Shown here piece by piece: positions 44,589-53,288 of a stretch of 64,000 nt of DNA. Both the position numbers and the translations under genes were made by a program. The stretch comes from QZLE01 sp033852135 (lineage in GTDB: Bacteria > Pseudomonadota > Gammaproteobacteria > QZLD01). The DNA is taken from the NCBI GenBank assembly GCA_033852135.1, contig JAWSVB010000017.1, positions 62,001 to 126,000 of the forward strand, read 5' to 3'. Under the pieces are notes generated by a model. It was not told the DNA's origin. It was given only the letters and a program-made list of their open reading frames with translations, and ran no database searches. Each line of letters begins with the position of its first letter. Position 1 is the stretch's first letter.

Positions 44589-44867
44589 ATGGCCAAAGGT
44601 CAATCACTACAAGAGCCTTTTTTGAATGCACTACGTAAAGAACGTATTCAAGTTGCAATTTATTTAGTTAACGGTATCAAACTTCAAGGCGTGGTTGAAT
44701 CATTCGACCAGTTCGTAGTTCTACTTAAAAATACAGTAGGCCAAATGGTTTATAAGCACGCAATCTCAACTATCGTTCCAGTTAGAAACGTTAAGTGGCA
44801 GGCACCAACTTCAGATGACCAACCTGCACCTAGCGGCGGTTCGCAGGGCGAGATTGGCAACAGATAA
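44589..44867 (+). CDS. hfq: RNA chaperone Hfq
   Basis: 92 residues. The Sm1 motif is in LQEPFLNALRKERIQVAIYLVNGIKLQGVVESFDQFVVLLKN and the Sm2 motif in QMVYKHAISTIVP (Y55 K56 H57, the proximal RNA-binding face). The C-terminal tail is short (about 20 residues, Pro/Gly/Ser-rich). Hfq forms a hexamer that pairs small RNAs with mRNAs. AAAAGGAGAA precedes the ATG. Confidence 0.98.
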   Translation: MAKGQSLQEPFLNALRKERIQVAIYLVNGIKLQGVVESFDQFVVLLKNTVGQMVYKHAISTIVPVRNVKWQAPTSDDQPAPSGGSQGEIGNR

Positions 44868-46173
44868 TTCAAATACGCTGCAGCACTCAGCGACAGCTTT
44901 ATTTGACCGCCCGCAGACAGGTGAACGGGCGGTTTTAGTTCAGGTTGATTTTGGTCAAGCAAATATTGAAGAAGACATCGAAGAGTTGTCTTCTTTAGCT
45001 ATTTCTGCCGGAGCTGATCCTGTTGCTTTGCTGACTGCTAAGCGTAATGCCCCAGACGCAAGAATTTTTATAGGCAAAGGTAAGCTTGAAGAGTTAAAAA
45101 CTACGGTTAAACTCGCAGAAGCTGATATTGTCTTATTTAATCATTCCCTTTCTCCGAGTCAGGAGAGAAACCTAGAAAAAGAACTTCAATGTAGAGTGCT
45201 TGATCGCGCAGGATTGATCCTGGATATTTTTGCGCAACGAGCTAGAACCTTTGAAGGAAAGCTGCAGGTTGAACTGGCTCAATTGCGCCATATATCTACT
45301 CGACTGGTAAGAGGCTGGACTCACCTTGAAAGACAAAAAGGTGGAATTGGTTTACGTGGGCCGGGTGAAACGCAGTTAGAAACTGATAGACGTCTTCTTG
45401 GTATTCGAATCAAACAACTGCGCAAGAAGCTGGAAAAAGTGCGTAAACAGCGTGACCAAGGTCGCCAATCAAGGTTAAAGCATGATCTTCCAACTGTAGC
45501 GCTAGTTGGTTATACCAATGCAGGTAAATCTACCCTGTTTAACTTTATCACTGAATCTGATGTTTATGTTGCTGACCAATTGTTTGCAACGTTAGATCCA
45601 ACCCTGCGCAAAATTCCACTAAATGAAACCGATTCGGTTATCTTGGCCGATACAGTAGGTTTTATTAGCCAGTTGCCGCATGAGCTTGTGGCAGCCTTTA
45701 GAGCAACGCTGGAAGAGACCAAAATGGCAAACTTGCTAATTCATGTGGTCGATGCCAATGACGAGATGCGTAATGAAAGGGTGCAGCAGGTAAATGAAGT
45801 TCTAACCGAGATAGGTGCCAATAAAATCCCACAGCTTATGGTGATGAACAAGATTGATACCATGAATATGGCGGCGCGTAAAGATGTTGACGAACTAGGC
45901 AAATCTAATATGGTTTGGCTTTCTGCTAAAACCGGAGAAGGTATTGATCTACTCAAAGAGGCGCTCACGGAACACCTAGGGCAGGAAAAAGTACACGGAG
46001 AAATAACCCTCACCCCAGTTGATGGTAGAATTCGGGCAAAACTGTTTGCTTTAGATGCAGTTAGTGAAGAGAAAATATTAGAAGATGGTAGTTCAGTATT
46101 GACTATCATGACCTCAAAAAAGTCCTATAATCAATTATGTAAAGAGATTGGAGTTGAATTACAGCTTCAGTAA
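44854..46173 (+). CDS. hflX: GTPase HflX
   Basis: Ribosome-associated GTPase that rescues or splits stalled ribosomes, notably in heat stress. The N-terminal HflX domain runs from ALFDRPQTGERAVLVQVDF; the GTPase domain has GYTNAGKST, DTVGFI and NKID. No ATG lies near the expected N terminus: the only ATG in frame (44815) is inside hfq. A TTG at 44854 with AGGG six nt upstream, overlapping the end of hfq by 14 nt, is the best start (about 439 residues); a CTG at 44878 is also possible. Confidence 0.95.
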   Translation: MATDNSNTLQHSATALFDRPQTGERAVLVQVDFGQANIEEDIEELSSLAISAGADPVALLTAKRNAPDARIFIGKGKLEELKTTVKLAEADIVLFNHSLSPSQERNLEKELQCRVLDRAGLILDIFAQRARTFEGKLQVELAQLRHISTRLVRGWTHLERQKGGIGLRGPGETQLETDRRLLGIRIKQLRKKLEKVRKQRDQGRQSRLKHDLPTVALVGYTNAGKSTLFNFITESDVYVADQLFATLDPTLRKIPLNETDSVILADTVGFISQLPHELVAAFRATLEETKMANLLIHVVDANDEMRNERVQQVNEVLTEIGANKIPQLMVMNKIDTMNMAARKDVDELGKSNMVWLSAKTGEGIDLLKEALTEHLGQEKVHGEITLTPVDGRIRAKLFALDAVSEEKILEDGSSVLTIMTSKKSYNQLCKEIGVELQLQ

Positions 46174-46304
46174 ATAGTTGACGCAGGCTTTTTTAAATTA
46201 GTGAAAATTGTTGTTGTTATAACTGATGGTTGTTTGAAGTGGTAAAAGCGTTTAGCATTACCCGCAACTATGTCATAAATTCAGAAACTAAAACGGAGTA
46301 AGCT

Positions 46305-47498
46305 ATGGCTTGGAATGAGCCTGGAAACGGTAGCGGAAAAGACAAAGACCCTTGGGGTCAAAAGAATAATAACCAAGGACCACCTGACCTGGATGAAGTA
46401 TTTAAAAACATCATGAATAAGGTTAGTGGATTTTTTGGTGGTAGCTCTCATGGTGGAGGAATACTTATAGCGCTAGCAATTGTAATTGCTATAGCGGGAT
46501 ATGCTTATTCCGGCTTTTATATTGTTGAAGAGGGAAATGAAGGTGTAGTTCTTCGCTTCGGACAATATCATGAAACAACTAAGCCAGGTTTACGTTGGGC
46601 TCCAAAGTTTATTGATACTGTTGAGATGGTTGATATTGCGAATGTTCGTTATCAAGAGATAGGATTTACCACTCTTGGATCTGGCAGAGCAAAAACCAAT
46701 GAGGGTGAATCCCTGATGTTGACTCAAGATGAGAACATCGTGGATGTACGCCTTACAGTACAATTTATCGCTAAAGACTCGAAAGAGTTTGCTCTGAATG
46801 TAAGAAACCCAACCTTAACCCTCAAAGAAGTTACTGAAAGTGCTCTGCGTGAAGTTGTTGGAAGTAGCAAGATGGATGATGTCTTAACCGAGGGGCGTGT
46901 AGCAATAGCGCAAAAAACCAAGGAAAAGATTCAAGCAACTCTTGATTCTTACAAAACGGGAATCCTGGTAAATAGTGTTAATTTCCAAGATGTTCAGCCT
47001 CCAGAGCAGGTGCAGGATGCATTTGCAGATGCCATTAAGGCGCGTGAGGATAAAGAGCGTTTAATTAATAATGCTAATGCCTACAAAAACCAGGTTATCC
47101 CTAAAGCTAAAGGTGAAAGTGCACGTTTAACTCAAGATGCTGAAGGTTATAAAGCTCGAGTAGTTGAGTCAGCGCAGGGTGAGGCTGATAGATTCCTAGC
47201 GCTGCTTAAAGAGTACCAAAAGGCTCCAGAGGTAACTCGTGAGAGGATGTACCTTAGCGCCATGGGCGAAATAATGGATAATTCCAGTAAGGTGATGGTT
47301 GATGTTGAAGGTGGTAACAATATTTTCTACATCCCTTTAGAAAAAGGAAATCTACAGAAGTCAAAGAAGAGAGGGATGGATAAGATCGTAGAAGATATTA
47401 TTGCCCCAGCTGCACCAGCAGCTGTATATGGATCATCAAATGGTGATTCAAGAACAACTTCTCGTAGTAGCAGAAGTAGAAATGAGAGGAGTCGATAA
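46305..47498 (+). CDS. hflK: FtsH protease modulator HflK
   Basis: SPFH/prohibitin-family inner-membrane protein that with HflC forms a cage around FtsH and affects its proteolysis. 397 residues: Gly/Asn-rich cytoplasmic N terminus (WNEPGNGSGKDKDPWG), one membrane helix (about 51-70, ILIALAIVIAIAGYAYSGF), the SPFH domain (FYIVEEGNEGVVLRFGQYHETTKPGLRW), and a long helical C-terminal part ending in a Ser/Arg tail. GGAG precedes the ATG. The stop overlaps the hflC start. Confidence 0.97.
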   Translation: MAWNEPGNGSGKDKDPWGQKNNNQGPPDLDEVFKNIMNKVSGFFGGSSHGGGILIALAIVIAIAGYAYSGFYIVEEGNEGVVLRFGQYHETTKPGLRWAPKFIDTVEMVDIANVRYQEIGFTTLGSGRAKTNEGESLMLTQDENIVDVRLTVQFIAKDSKEFALNVRNPTLTLKEVTESALREVVGSSKMDDVLTEGRVAIAQKTKEKIQATLDSYKTGILVNSVNFQDVQPPEQVQDAFADAIKAREDKERLINNANAYKNQVIPKAKGESARLTQDAEGYKARVVESAQGEADRFLALLKEYQKAPEVTRERMYLSAMGEIMDNSSKVMVDVEGGNNIFYIPLEKGNLQKSKKRGMDKIVEDIIAPAAPAAVYGSSNGDSRTTSRSSRSRNERSR

Positions 47499-48367
47499 TG
47501 GGTAAGAAATCAATAGTATTTATCGTATTCGTAATCATTACAGGTTTAGTAGTAAATGCTTCCGTATTTACCGTATCAGAGAAAGAAGTAGCGATTAAAT
47601 TTAAGTTTGGTGAAATTGTACGCAGTGACTACAAACCAGGCATCCACTTCATGATTCCAGTTGTTAATGAGGTGAAAAAATTTGATGCCAGACTTTTATT
47701 GCTTGATGCGAAGCCAGAGAGATTCCTGACAAAAGAGAAGAAAAACGTGATCGTAGATGCGTTTGTAAAGTGGAAAATTATCGATCCATTTCTTTTCTAC
47801 ACCAAGGTTAGGGGTTCTGAAGAGCAAGCAAGTATCCGTTTAAGTCAAATTGTTCAAGGTGGTTTGCGTGATCAGTTTGGTGAGCGAGAGATTCAAGAAG
47901 TAGTTTCCGGAGAGCGTGCTGGAATTATGTCATTTATCACCGAAGAAGCAGATACAGCAGCAAGAGATTTTGGTATTCGCGTAGTAGATGTGAGAATCAA
48001 GCGTATCGATCTACCTCCTCAAGTTAGTGATTCTGTATATCGCAGAATGCGTGCTGATCGTGCCAAGGTAGCAAGTGAGCTACGTGCGCAAGGTGGCGAA
48101 GAAGCGGAAGTTATTCGCTCAGAAGCAGATAAACAACGTACTGTTATTCTTGCTGAAGCATATAGAGATGCGGAGCGTATTCGTGGTGATGGCGATGCAA
48201 AATCTACAGAGACTTATGCAAAAGCCTTTGGTAAAGATAAAGAGTTTTATTCGTTTACTAAAAGTTTAGAGGCATATAAAAAATCATTCTCTAATAAAGA
48301 CGATATGATTGTGATTCAACCAGATTCTGAGTTCTTTAAATATTTTGGATCAACCAAGGCTAAATAG
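47498..48367 (+). CDS. hflC: FtsH protease modulator HflC
   Basis: Partner of HflK. 289 residues: N-terminal membrane anchor (SIVFIVFVIITGLVVNASVF), SPFH domain (FTVSEKEVAIKFKFGEIVRSDYKPGIHF), and a helical C terminus with RADRAKVASELRAQGGEEAEVIRSEADKQRTVILAEAYRDAERIRGDGDA. The start codon overlaps the last base of hflK, so production is coupled. Confidence 0.97.
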   Translation: MGKKSIVFIVFVIITGLVVNASVFTVSEKEVAIKFKFGEIVRSDYKPGIHFMIPVVNEVKKFDARLLLLDAKPERFLTKEKKNVIVDAFVKWKIIDPFLFYTKVRGSEEQASIRLSQIVQGGLRDQFGEREIQEVVSGERAGIMSFITEEADTAARDFGIRVVDVRIKRIDLPPQVSDSVYRRMRADRAKVASELRAQGGEEAEVIRSEADKQRTVILAEAYRDAERIRGDGDAKSTETYAKAFGKDKEFYSFTKSLEAYKKSFSNKDDMIVIQPDSEFFKYFGSTKAK

Positions 48368-48403
48368 TCTTAGGTTATCTTAATATTTGGATGCAAGAAC
48401 CTG

Positions 48404-48589
48404 ATGTGGGAATCGATAATTACGGCGCTGGCATTGATGATGGTGTTCGAAGGTATAATGCCTTTTATATCACCATCGGCGATGCGCAAAGCCTTGCTCC
48501 AGATTTTGCAGCTAAGTGATGGCACCATCAGAGCAATTGGTGCCGCAGCGATGCTTTCAGGGCTGGTATTGATTTTCCTAGTAAAGTAA
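48404..48589 (+). CDS. DUF2065 family small membrane protein
   Basis: 61 residues, with two hydrophobic segments (ITALALMMVFEGIMPFISP and GAAAMLSGLVLIFLVK) around the conserved QLSDGTIRAIG turn. DUF2065 (YjeT-type) proteins lie after hflC in most gammaproteobacteria and are presumed membrane proteins; their function is unknown. It is 36 nt after hflC and 61 nt before hisZ. Confidence 0.92.
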   Translation: MWESIITALALMMVFEGIMPFISPSAMRKALLQILQLSDGTIRAIGAAAMLSGLVLIFLVK

Positions 48590-48650
48590 TCGTTTAGATA
48601 TACCAGTTAAACAGTTTGATTTTGTAAAAACGACGGCAAATAGAAAGAAC

Positions 48651-49871
48651 ATGTCAAAAAGCACTATTTTTAAGAATAACGCCTGGATGTTACCTGAAGG
48701 GATGGAAGAGCTTCTTCCTGCAGAGGCCATACAACTAGAGCAGTTAAGACGCAATTTGTTGGATCATTTTTCATCTTGGGGCTATGACTTAGTTATTCCT
48801 CCGTTTGTAGAGTATTTGGATTCGTTATTATCCGGTACTGGAAATGATCTTGATCTGCAGACATATAAAGTCATTGATCAAAATAATGGTCGTATGATGG
48901 GTGTGCGTTCTGATATGACGCCACAAGTATGTCGCATAGATTCACATCAGCTAAATAAAGAAGAGCCAACGCGCCTGTGTTACATGGGTACTGTGCTGCA
49001 TACAAAATCTGACGGTTTTGCCGGTACCAGAAGCCCAATGCAGTTCGGTGTTGAGTTATTTGGCTATGGTGGTTCTGATGCCGATGCTGAAGTTATGGCT
49101 CTAATGTGTAACACCCTTTCTCATGCAGGGGTAAATGATTTTTACCTAGATCTTGGTCATGTTGGCATCTATCGTGGATTAGCTAAACAAGCTGGCTTAA
49201 CTGATGAGCAAGAACACTACCTTTTCGATGCAATGCAGCGCAAAGCTATCCCAGAAATTGAACAATTACTGCAGGATTTTGCAATTAAATCGCCAGAAAA
49301 AGAGATGCTATCTGGCCTTGCAATGCTAAATGGCGGTGATGAAGTATTAATTGAAGCAGTTTCTGTTTTAGAAGCAGCTAATGATGAGGTAAAATCTGCA
49401 CTGGATAATTTGGGTGCTATTTGCATGAACCTACGTGAACAGGTTCCTGGCGTTGATATCCATTTTGATCTGGCTGAACTGCGTGGCTACCACTATCAAA
49501 CAGGTGTGGTTTTTGCTGCATTTGTTCCTGGAAAAGGGCAAGAGATTGCACGTGGCGGACGTTATGATGAGATTGGTCAAGTATTTGGCAAAGCTCGTCC
49601 AGCAACTGGATTTAGCTCAGATTTGAAGGCTATTTTGCAATTGTCTTCAAACTGTCAAAAACAAGAGAGTAAAAATATCTTTGCTCCGCGAGAAGTTTTT
49701 GCTTCAAGCAAAGATAGAGAAGGTCTGCAAAAAATAATTGCCGATCTAAGATCATCTGGTGAGCGAGTAATCGTAGAGCTTGAGGATCAACAAGGTGATG
49801 CAGCGGCAATGGGATGTGACCGCATAATTGTTAAGCAGGATGATGATTGGGTGGTTGAGGCTATAAGCTAG
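48651..49871 (+). CDS. hisZ: ATP phosphoribosyltransferase regulatory subunit HisZ
   Basis: Paralogue of histidyl-tRNA synthetase that partners the short HisG in the first step of histidine synthesis. 406 residues. Contains a class II synthetase-like core: WMLPEGMEELLPAEA, GVRSDMTPQVCRI, FGVELFG, and ELRGYHYQTGVVF with ARGGRYDEIG. The anticodon-binding domain of HisS is replaced by a short divergent C-terminal region. The location between DUF2065 and purA is common in gammaproteobacteria. The genome is therefore expected to encode a short-form hisG. Confidence 0.95.
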   Translation: MSKSTIFKNNAWMLPEGMEELLPAEAIQLEQLRRNLLDHFSSWGYDLVIPPFVEYLDSLLSGTGNDLDLQTYKVIDQNNGRMMGVRSDMTPQVCRIDSHQLNKEEPTRLCYMGTVLHTKSDGFAGTRSPMQFGVELFGYGGSDADAEVMALMCNTLSHAGVNDFYLDLGHVGIYRGLAKQAGLTDEQEHYLFDAMQRKAIPEIEQLLQDFAIKSPEKEMLSGLAMLNGGDEVLIEAVSVLEAANDEVKSALDNLGAICMNLREQVPGVDIHFDLAELRGYHYQTGVVFAAFVPGKGQEIARGGRYDEIGQVFGKARPATGFSSDLKAILQLSSNCQKQESKNIFAPREVFASSKDREGLQKIIADLRSSGERVIVELEDQQGDAAAMGCDRIIVKQDDDWVVEAIS

Positions 49872-49960
49872 TAGTTTAATACTGGTTTTAGATAGTTCTG
49901 GCTTGTGTGAATTTGAACGTTAACGGTTAATCCTAAAAAACTGTTGTTTTGGAAAAGAAG

Positions 49961-51262
49961 ATGGCGAAAAATATTGTTGTAATTGGTACCCAATGGGGTG
50001 ATGAAGGTAAAGGCAAGGTTGTAGACCTGCTAACCGATAGAGTATCCGCAGTAGTGCGCTTTCAAGGCGGGCATAACGCTGGACACACCCTAGTTATTGA
50101 CGGCAATAAAACTGTATTACACCTTATTCCATCAGGAATCTTGCGTGAAGATGTTAAATGTTTAGTTGGTAATGGCGTAGTTGTATCGCTGCCAGCTCTT
50201 GCAAAAGAGATCACCATGCTGGAAGAGAACGGAGTTCCTGTTCGTGAAAGACTACTTCTTAGTGATTCATGCCCAGTAATTCTCCCTTCCCATATAGCAC
50301 TTGACCAAGCACGTGAAAAAGCGCGTGGTAGCAAAGCTATCGGAACAACCGGTAGAGGCATTGGCCCAGCATATGAAGATAAAGTATCGCGTCGTGGCAT
50401 CCGTATCTCAGATCTGTATAACCGTGAGTTTCTTGAAACAAGACTGCAAGAGCTACTAAAGTTTCATAACTTTCAGCTGACAGAATATTTCAAAACAGAA
50501 GCAGTAAGCTACGAAGAGACGCTAGAAGAGCTACTAAAATACGCTGAAGATTTCAAAGACCTAGTGGCAGACGTATCTGCTCTTATCTATGAAGTGAACC
50601 AAAAAGATGAAAATATCATGTTCGAAGGTGCACAAGGTGCGCTACTAGATATCGATCATGGCACATTCCCATTTGTAACATCATCAAATACAACAGCTGG
50701 TGCAGCGACTGTAGGTAGTGGTGTTGGCCCAGGGATGTTGCACTATGTACTTGGTATCACCAAGGCATATACCACCAGAGTTGGTGCAGGCCCATTCCCA
50801 ACAGAACTATTTGATGAAACTGGCGCCCAGCTAGCAAAAGTGGGGCACGAGTTTGGCTCAACAACAGGGCGTCCACGTCGCTGTGGTTGGTTTGATGCCA
50901 TCTCACTAAAACGCTCCGCGCAAGTTAATGGTGTATCTGGATTCTGTATCACCAAGCTAGATGTTCTTGATGGACATGACGTAGTTAAAATCTGCGTAGC
51001 TTACAAATGTAAAGAAACAGGTAAAGAATACAATATCTCACCAAACGGCGCAGCGCTGCTAGATTCTTGTGAGCCAGTATATGTAGAGATCCCAGGTTGG
51101 ACCGATTCAACCGTAGGTGTCGATAACTATGATGACCTACCAGAAAATGCCAAGGCGTATCTGAAGAAGATCGAAGAGATTACTGGGATTCCGGTGGATA
51201 TTATTTCTACTGGGCCGGATCGTAGAGATACCATTGTCCTTAGAGACCCATTCGACGCTTAA
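49961..51262 (+). CDS. purA: Adenylosuccinate synthase
   Basis: Converts IMP and aspartate to adenylosuccinate with GTP in adenine nucleotide synthesis. 433 residues from ATG 49961 (MAKNIVVIGTQWGDEGKGK), with a purine-rich ribosome site upstream; a TTG at 49949 is less likely. Conserved segments include the phosphate-binding loop GDEGKGK, the GHNAGHT loop, the TTGRGIGPAYEDK loop and STTGRPRRCGWFD. The last ten codons and the downstream region show the border to an accessory, repeat-bearing stretch. Confidence 0.98.
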   Translation: MAKNIVVIGTQWGDEGKGKVVDLLTDRVSAVVRFQGGHNAGHTLVIDGNKTVLHLIPSGILREDVKCLVGNGVVVSLPALAKEITMLEENGVPVRERLLLSDSCPVILPSHIALDQAREKARGSKAIGTTGRGIGPAYEDKVSRRGIRISDLYNREFLETRLQELLKFHNFQLTEYFKTEAVSYEETLEELLKYAEDFKDLVADVSALIYEVNQKDENIMFEGAQGALLDIDHGTFPFVTSSNTTAGAATVGSGVGPGMLHYVLGITKAYTTRVGAGPFPTELFDETGAQLAKVGHEFGSTTGRPRRCGWFDAISLKRSAQVNGVSGFCITKLDVLDGHDVVKICVAYKCKETGKEYNISPNGAALLDSCEPVYVEIPGWTDSTVGVDNYDDLPENAKAYLKKIEEITGIPVDIISTGPDRRDTIVLRDPFDA

Positions 51263-51272
51263 TTCGCACCTA

Positions 51273-51330
51273 TTTCCCCGAATACTGCGTTGTAGTTGTT
51301 AATTTATTTCGGTCATTTACTATTCGTAAA
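51273..51330 (+). repeat. 58-nt direct repeat, copy 1
   Basis: Begins TTTCCCCGAATACTGCG and ends TTTACTATTCGTAAA. It matches 51518-51575 at 51 of 58 positions. Part of it forms the left arm of the inverted repeat described separately. Confidence 0.75.
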
Positions 51331-51353
51331 CTCCCTAATAAATTAACAACTAC
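51292..51353. repeat. Perfect 17-bp inverted repeat downstream of purA
   Basis: GTAGTTGTTAATTTATT at 51292-51308 and its exact reverse complement at 51337-51353, separated by 28 nt. It could act as a purA transcript end, but lacks a T tract and is AT-rich, so a small mobile or MITE-like element is another reading. Confidence 0.75.
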
Positions 51354-51517
51354 GTCTTGTCTTCGAGAAAATATTTCACGAATTAGTGGGGGTATCATTT
51401 TTCTAGTAAGATCTAGCTAAAAAATTCTCACTTATAAAGTTGTAAGCTCAACATATTTTTAACGCCTTGCGCCTTGAAAAATCTGCGCTCATGACGCTTT
51501 AAAATTCAACAAGTCTG

Positions 51518-51575
51518 TTTCCCCGAATACTACGTAATAGTTATTGATTTATTTCGGTAATTTACTATTCATAAA
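51518..51575 (+). repeat. 58-nt direct repeat, copy 2
   Basis: Second copy, TTTCCCCGAATACTACG to TTTACTATTCATAAA, without the right arm of the inverted repeat seen in copy 1. It ends 21 nt before the putative PrsR box. Confidence 0.75.
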
Positions 51576-51596
51576 TGGCAAACCGTTCTTTTATAG

Positions 51597-51613
51597 TGTC
51601 TAGTTATTTTACA
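51597..51613 (+). promoter_or_regulatory. Putative PrsR-binding (PEP-CTERM) box, copy 2
   Basis: TGTCTAGTTATTTTACA, 64 nt upstream of the -24/-12 promoter at 51678-51693, exactly the geometry of copy 1 before the other PEP-CTERM gene. Shared positions with copy 1 are 13 of 17. Confidence 0.6.
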
Positions 51614-51677
51614 GTTAGTGTGTGCTTTTTAGGCTAAAAGTGGAATTAGTTGTGCTAAAGCAATGTGTTATGGTGTG

Positions 51678-51693
51678 TGGTATAAAATATGCT
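51678..51693 (+). promoter_or_regulatory. Sigma-54 (-24/-12) promoter of the PEP-CTERM gene at 51740
   Basis: TGGTATAAAATATGCT: the invariant TGG and TGC are at correct spacing relative to TGGCACG-N4-TTGCA. The predicted transcription start is near 51704, giving a 36-nt leader. Closely similar to the promoter at 8295-8310. Confidence 0.72.
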
Positions 51694-51739
51694 TAATACT
51701 GTCAGAAATAAACTTAGTTGATTTAAACAAAAGGATAAG

Positions 51740-52363
51740 ATGATGGGATTGAAATATTTGAGCGCAATACCTGCACTTTTACTTGCTACTTCAGTATCTG
51801 CTGCTGTAATAGATATCGAGTATAAATTTGATGGTACCTCTCTTGTATCTACTAATGGCGTTGAGCTATTTGGTACAGAAATGGCTGTTGGCGATACATT
51901 GAACTTAAAATATACTGCTGTAGGTTCAAATTCATATTGGGATTTTTCTTCGGTTGGTAGTGAAGGCAATGTAAATCTTGGTTTTGAATACCCAGATTCT
52001 TGTGGAACTAGATCTAGCCATGGAAGTTATAATGCTTCACTTAATGGTTCTAGTTTATTAGCTGAGAATTATTCCTCTGCAGGTCAATCATGTATTCATC
52101 TAGGTCCAGAGAACATTGATTTTTCTTCAGTATCAATTATTGATGAGTTTTCAATTTCATACTCATTAGATTCATCATCAGCTGCTAATGATATTGTTGG
52201 CTCATATTCTGATTCAACATGGTGGCAGGTGTGGGAACTATTTAATGGATCTATAACACCTTTTTATTATGAAGCAGACGTAGCTATCCCTGAACCTGGT
52301 AGTATAGCTTTAATTTTACTTGGTCTAGCAGGGTTTGGTTTTTCAAGAAAAAGAAAGAGCTAA
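51740..52363 (+). CDS. PEP-CTERM sorting domain-containing protein
   Basis: 207 residues. Signal peptide MMGLKYLSAIPALLLATSVSAA, a Ser-rich beta-type middle region with two cysteines (DSCGTRSS and QSCIHLG) that may form a disulfide, and the sorting signal IPEPGSIALILLGLAGFGFSRKRKS at the C terminus. No enzymatic motif is recognised. AAGGA lies before tandem ATGs at 51740 and 51743. A sigma-54 promoter and putative PrsR box lie upstream and a terminator downstream, so it is a single-gene unit. Low similarity to the PEP-CTERM protein at 7807 except for the sorting signal. Confidence 0.93.
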   Translation: MMGLKYLSAIPALLLATSVSAAVIDIEYKFDGTSLVSTNGVELFGTEMAVGDTLNLKYTAVGSNSYWDFSSVGSEGNVNLGFEYPDSCGTRSSHGSYNASLNGSSLLAENYSSAGQSCIHLGPENIDFSSVSIIDEFSISYSLDSSSAANDIVGSYSDSTWWQVWELFNGSITPFYYEADVAIPEPGSIALILLGLAGFGFSRKRKS

Positions 52364-52392
52364 TATAAATTTATTTTCTATAAATATTAAAG

Positions 52393-52417
52393 CCCTAGAT
52401 TTTCTAGGGTTTTTTTT
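52393..52417 (+). terminator. Rho-independent terminator after the PEP-CTERM gene
   Basis: CCCTAGA, TTT, TCTAGGG and eight T residues, 30 nt past the stop codon. Confidence 0.93.
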
Positions 52418-52583
52418 GCCTACAGTTTATTAGCAGGAAAGCAGCTATAATTTTTAGAAAGAAGATCCCAAATATATTGATGCCAATTGAAATAGGGAAG
52501 TGCGATCTATTAAGAAGCGCCTATACTGTTATTGAAAGTACCTTACTAATAACATATTGAATTTATTTAAAGGGTAGCTGTTT

Positions 52584-53288
52584 ATGAAGTGCTTTAGAGT
52601 CATGAGTATTATAATTTTCTCAAGTATGTTCTTGCTTAGCTGTGCATCAGATGTACCTAATAAAAGTAAAAGTTTATCGGCTAATGAACACAATATTATT
52701 GGCATTGATATCTCCAAGCACCAAGGGGAGATAAACTTTGAAAAAGTTAAAGCTGCTGGAATTAGTTATATATTTATTCGTGCTACAGATGGTATAACTT
52801 ACCAAGATCCAAATTTTAACAAGAATTTTGCATCAGCTCAGGCTGCCGGTATAACAGTTGGTGCCTACCATTTTTATGAAACTAATGATGACCCTGCAGA
52901 CCAACTTAAGAATTTTACTACTACTGTAACTTTGAAAACTGGTGATTTACCGCCAGTTATTGATATTGAGAAATTGCATAAACATGACGATGTTAAATTG
53001 ACAGCAAATCTGCAGAATTTTCTTGATGGCTTAGAGAAACACTATGGTGTTAAGCCAATAATTTATACGGGGCTTAATTTTTCCAATAAGCATTTAACTG
53101 GATTTGGCAACTATCCTCTTTGGATAGCAGAGTACGAAAGGAAAAAACTGACATTGCCAAATGGTTGGGATAAATGGACTTTTTGGCAATGGTCTCAAAC
53201 TCACAGAATTTCAGGTATAGATGTAGATGTTGATGCAGACCGCTTTAATGGAGATAAAGCTAGTTTTCTTAACCTGTTAATTAAGTGA
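52584..53288 (+). CDS. GH25 lysozyme-like lipoprotein
   Basis: 234 residues. The lipoprotein signal peptide ends LLSC (Cys20), so the protein should be anchored in the outer or inner membrane, facing the periplasm or surface. The GH25 barrel begins GIDISKHQGEINFEKVKAAGISYIFIRATDG; the catalytic DIE is at 127-129 (PPVIDIEKL), with YTGLNFSNKHL and LWIAEY, and the WQWSQTHRISGIDVDVDADRFNG end. It should cleave the beta-1,4 bonds of peptidoglycan. It is followed by convergent genes of unknown function, and its last codons share an 11-bp inverted repeat with the convergent gene. Confidence 0.93.
   Translation: MKCFRVMSIIIFSSMFLLSCASDVPNKSKSLSANEHNIIGIDISKHQGEINFEKVKAAGISYIFIRATDGITYQDPNFNKNFASAQAAGITVGAYHFYETNDDPADQLKNFTTTVTLKTGDLPPVIDIEKLHKHDDVKLTANLQNFLDGLEKHYGVKPIIYTGLNFSNKHLTGFGNYPLWIAEYERKKLTLPNGWDKWTFWQWSQTHRISGIDVDVDADRFNGDKASFLNLLIK

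Larger units (their letters stand above)
51263..51739. other. Repeat-bearing intergenic region between purA and the PEP-CTERM gene
   Basis: 477 nt without a gene. It holds two diverged copies of a 58-nt sequence (51273-51330 and 51518-51575), a perfect 17-bp inverted repeat (51292-51353), and the box and sigma-54 promoter of the next gene (51597-51693). Confidence 0.7.

Noticed and set aside
41364..51499. Near-identical 17-mers CTGCGCTCrTGACGCTT at 41364-41380 and 51483-51499
   Set aside because: Only one short match each, without further extension or structure; too little to call a repeat family.
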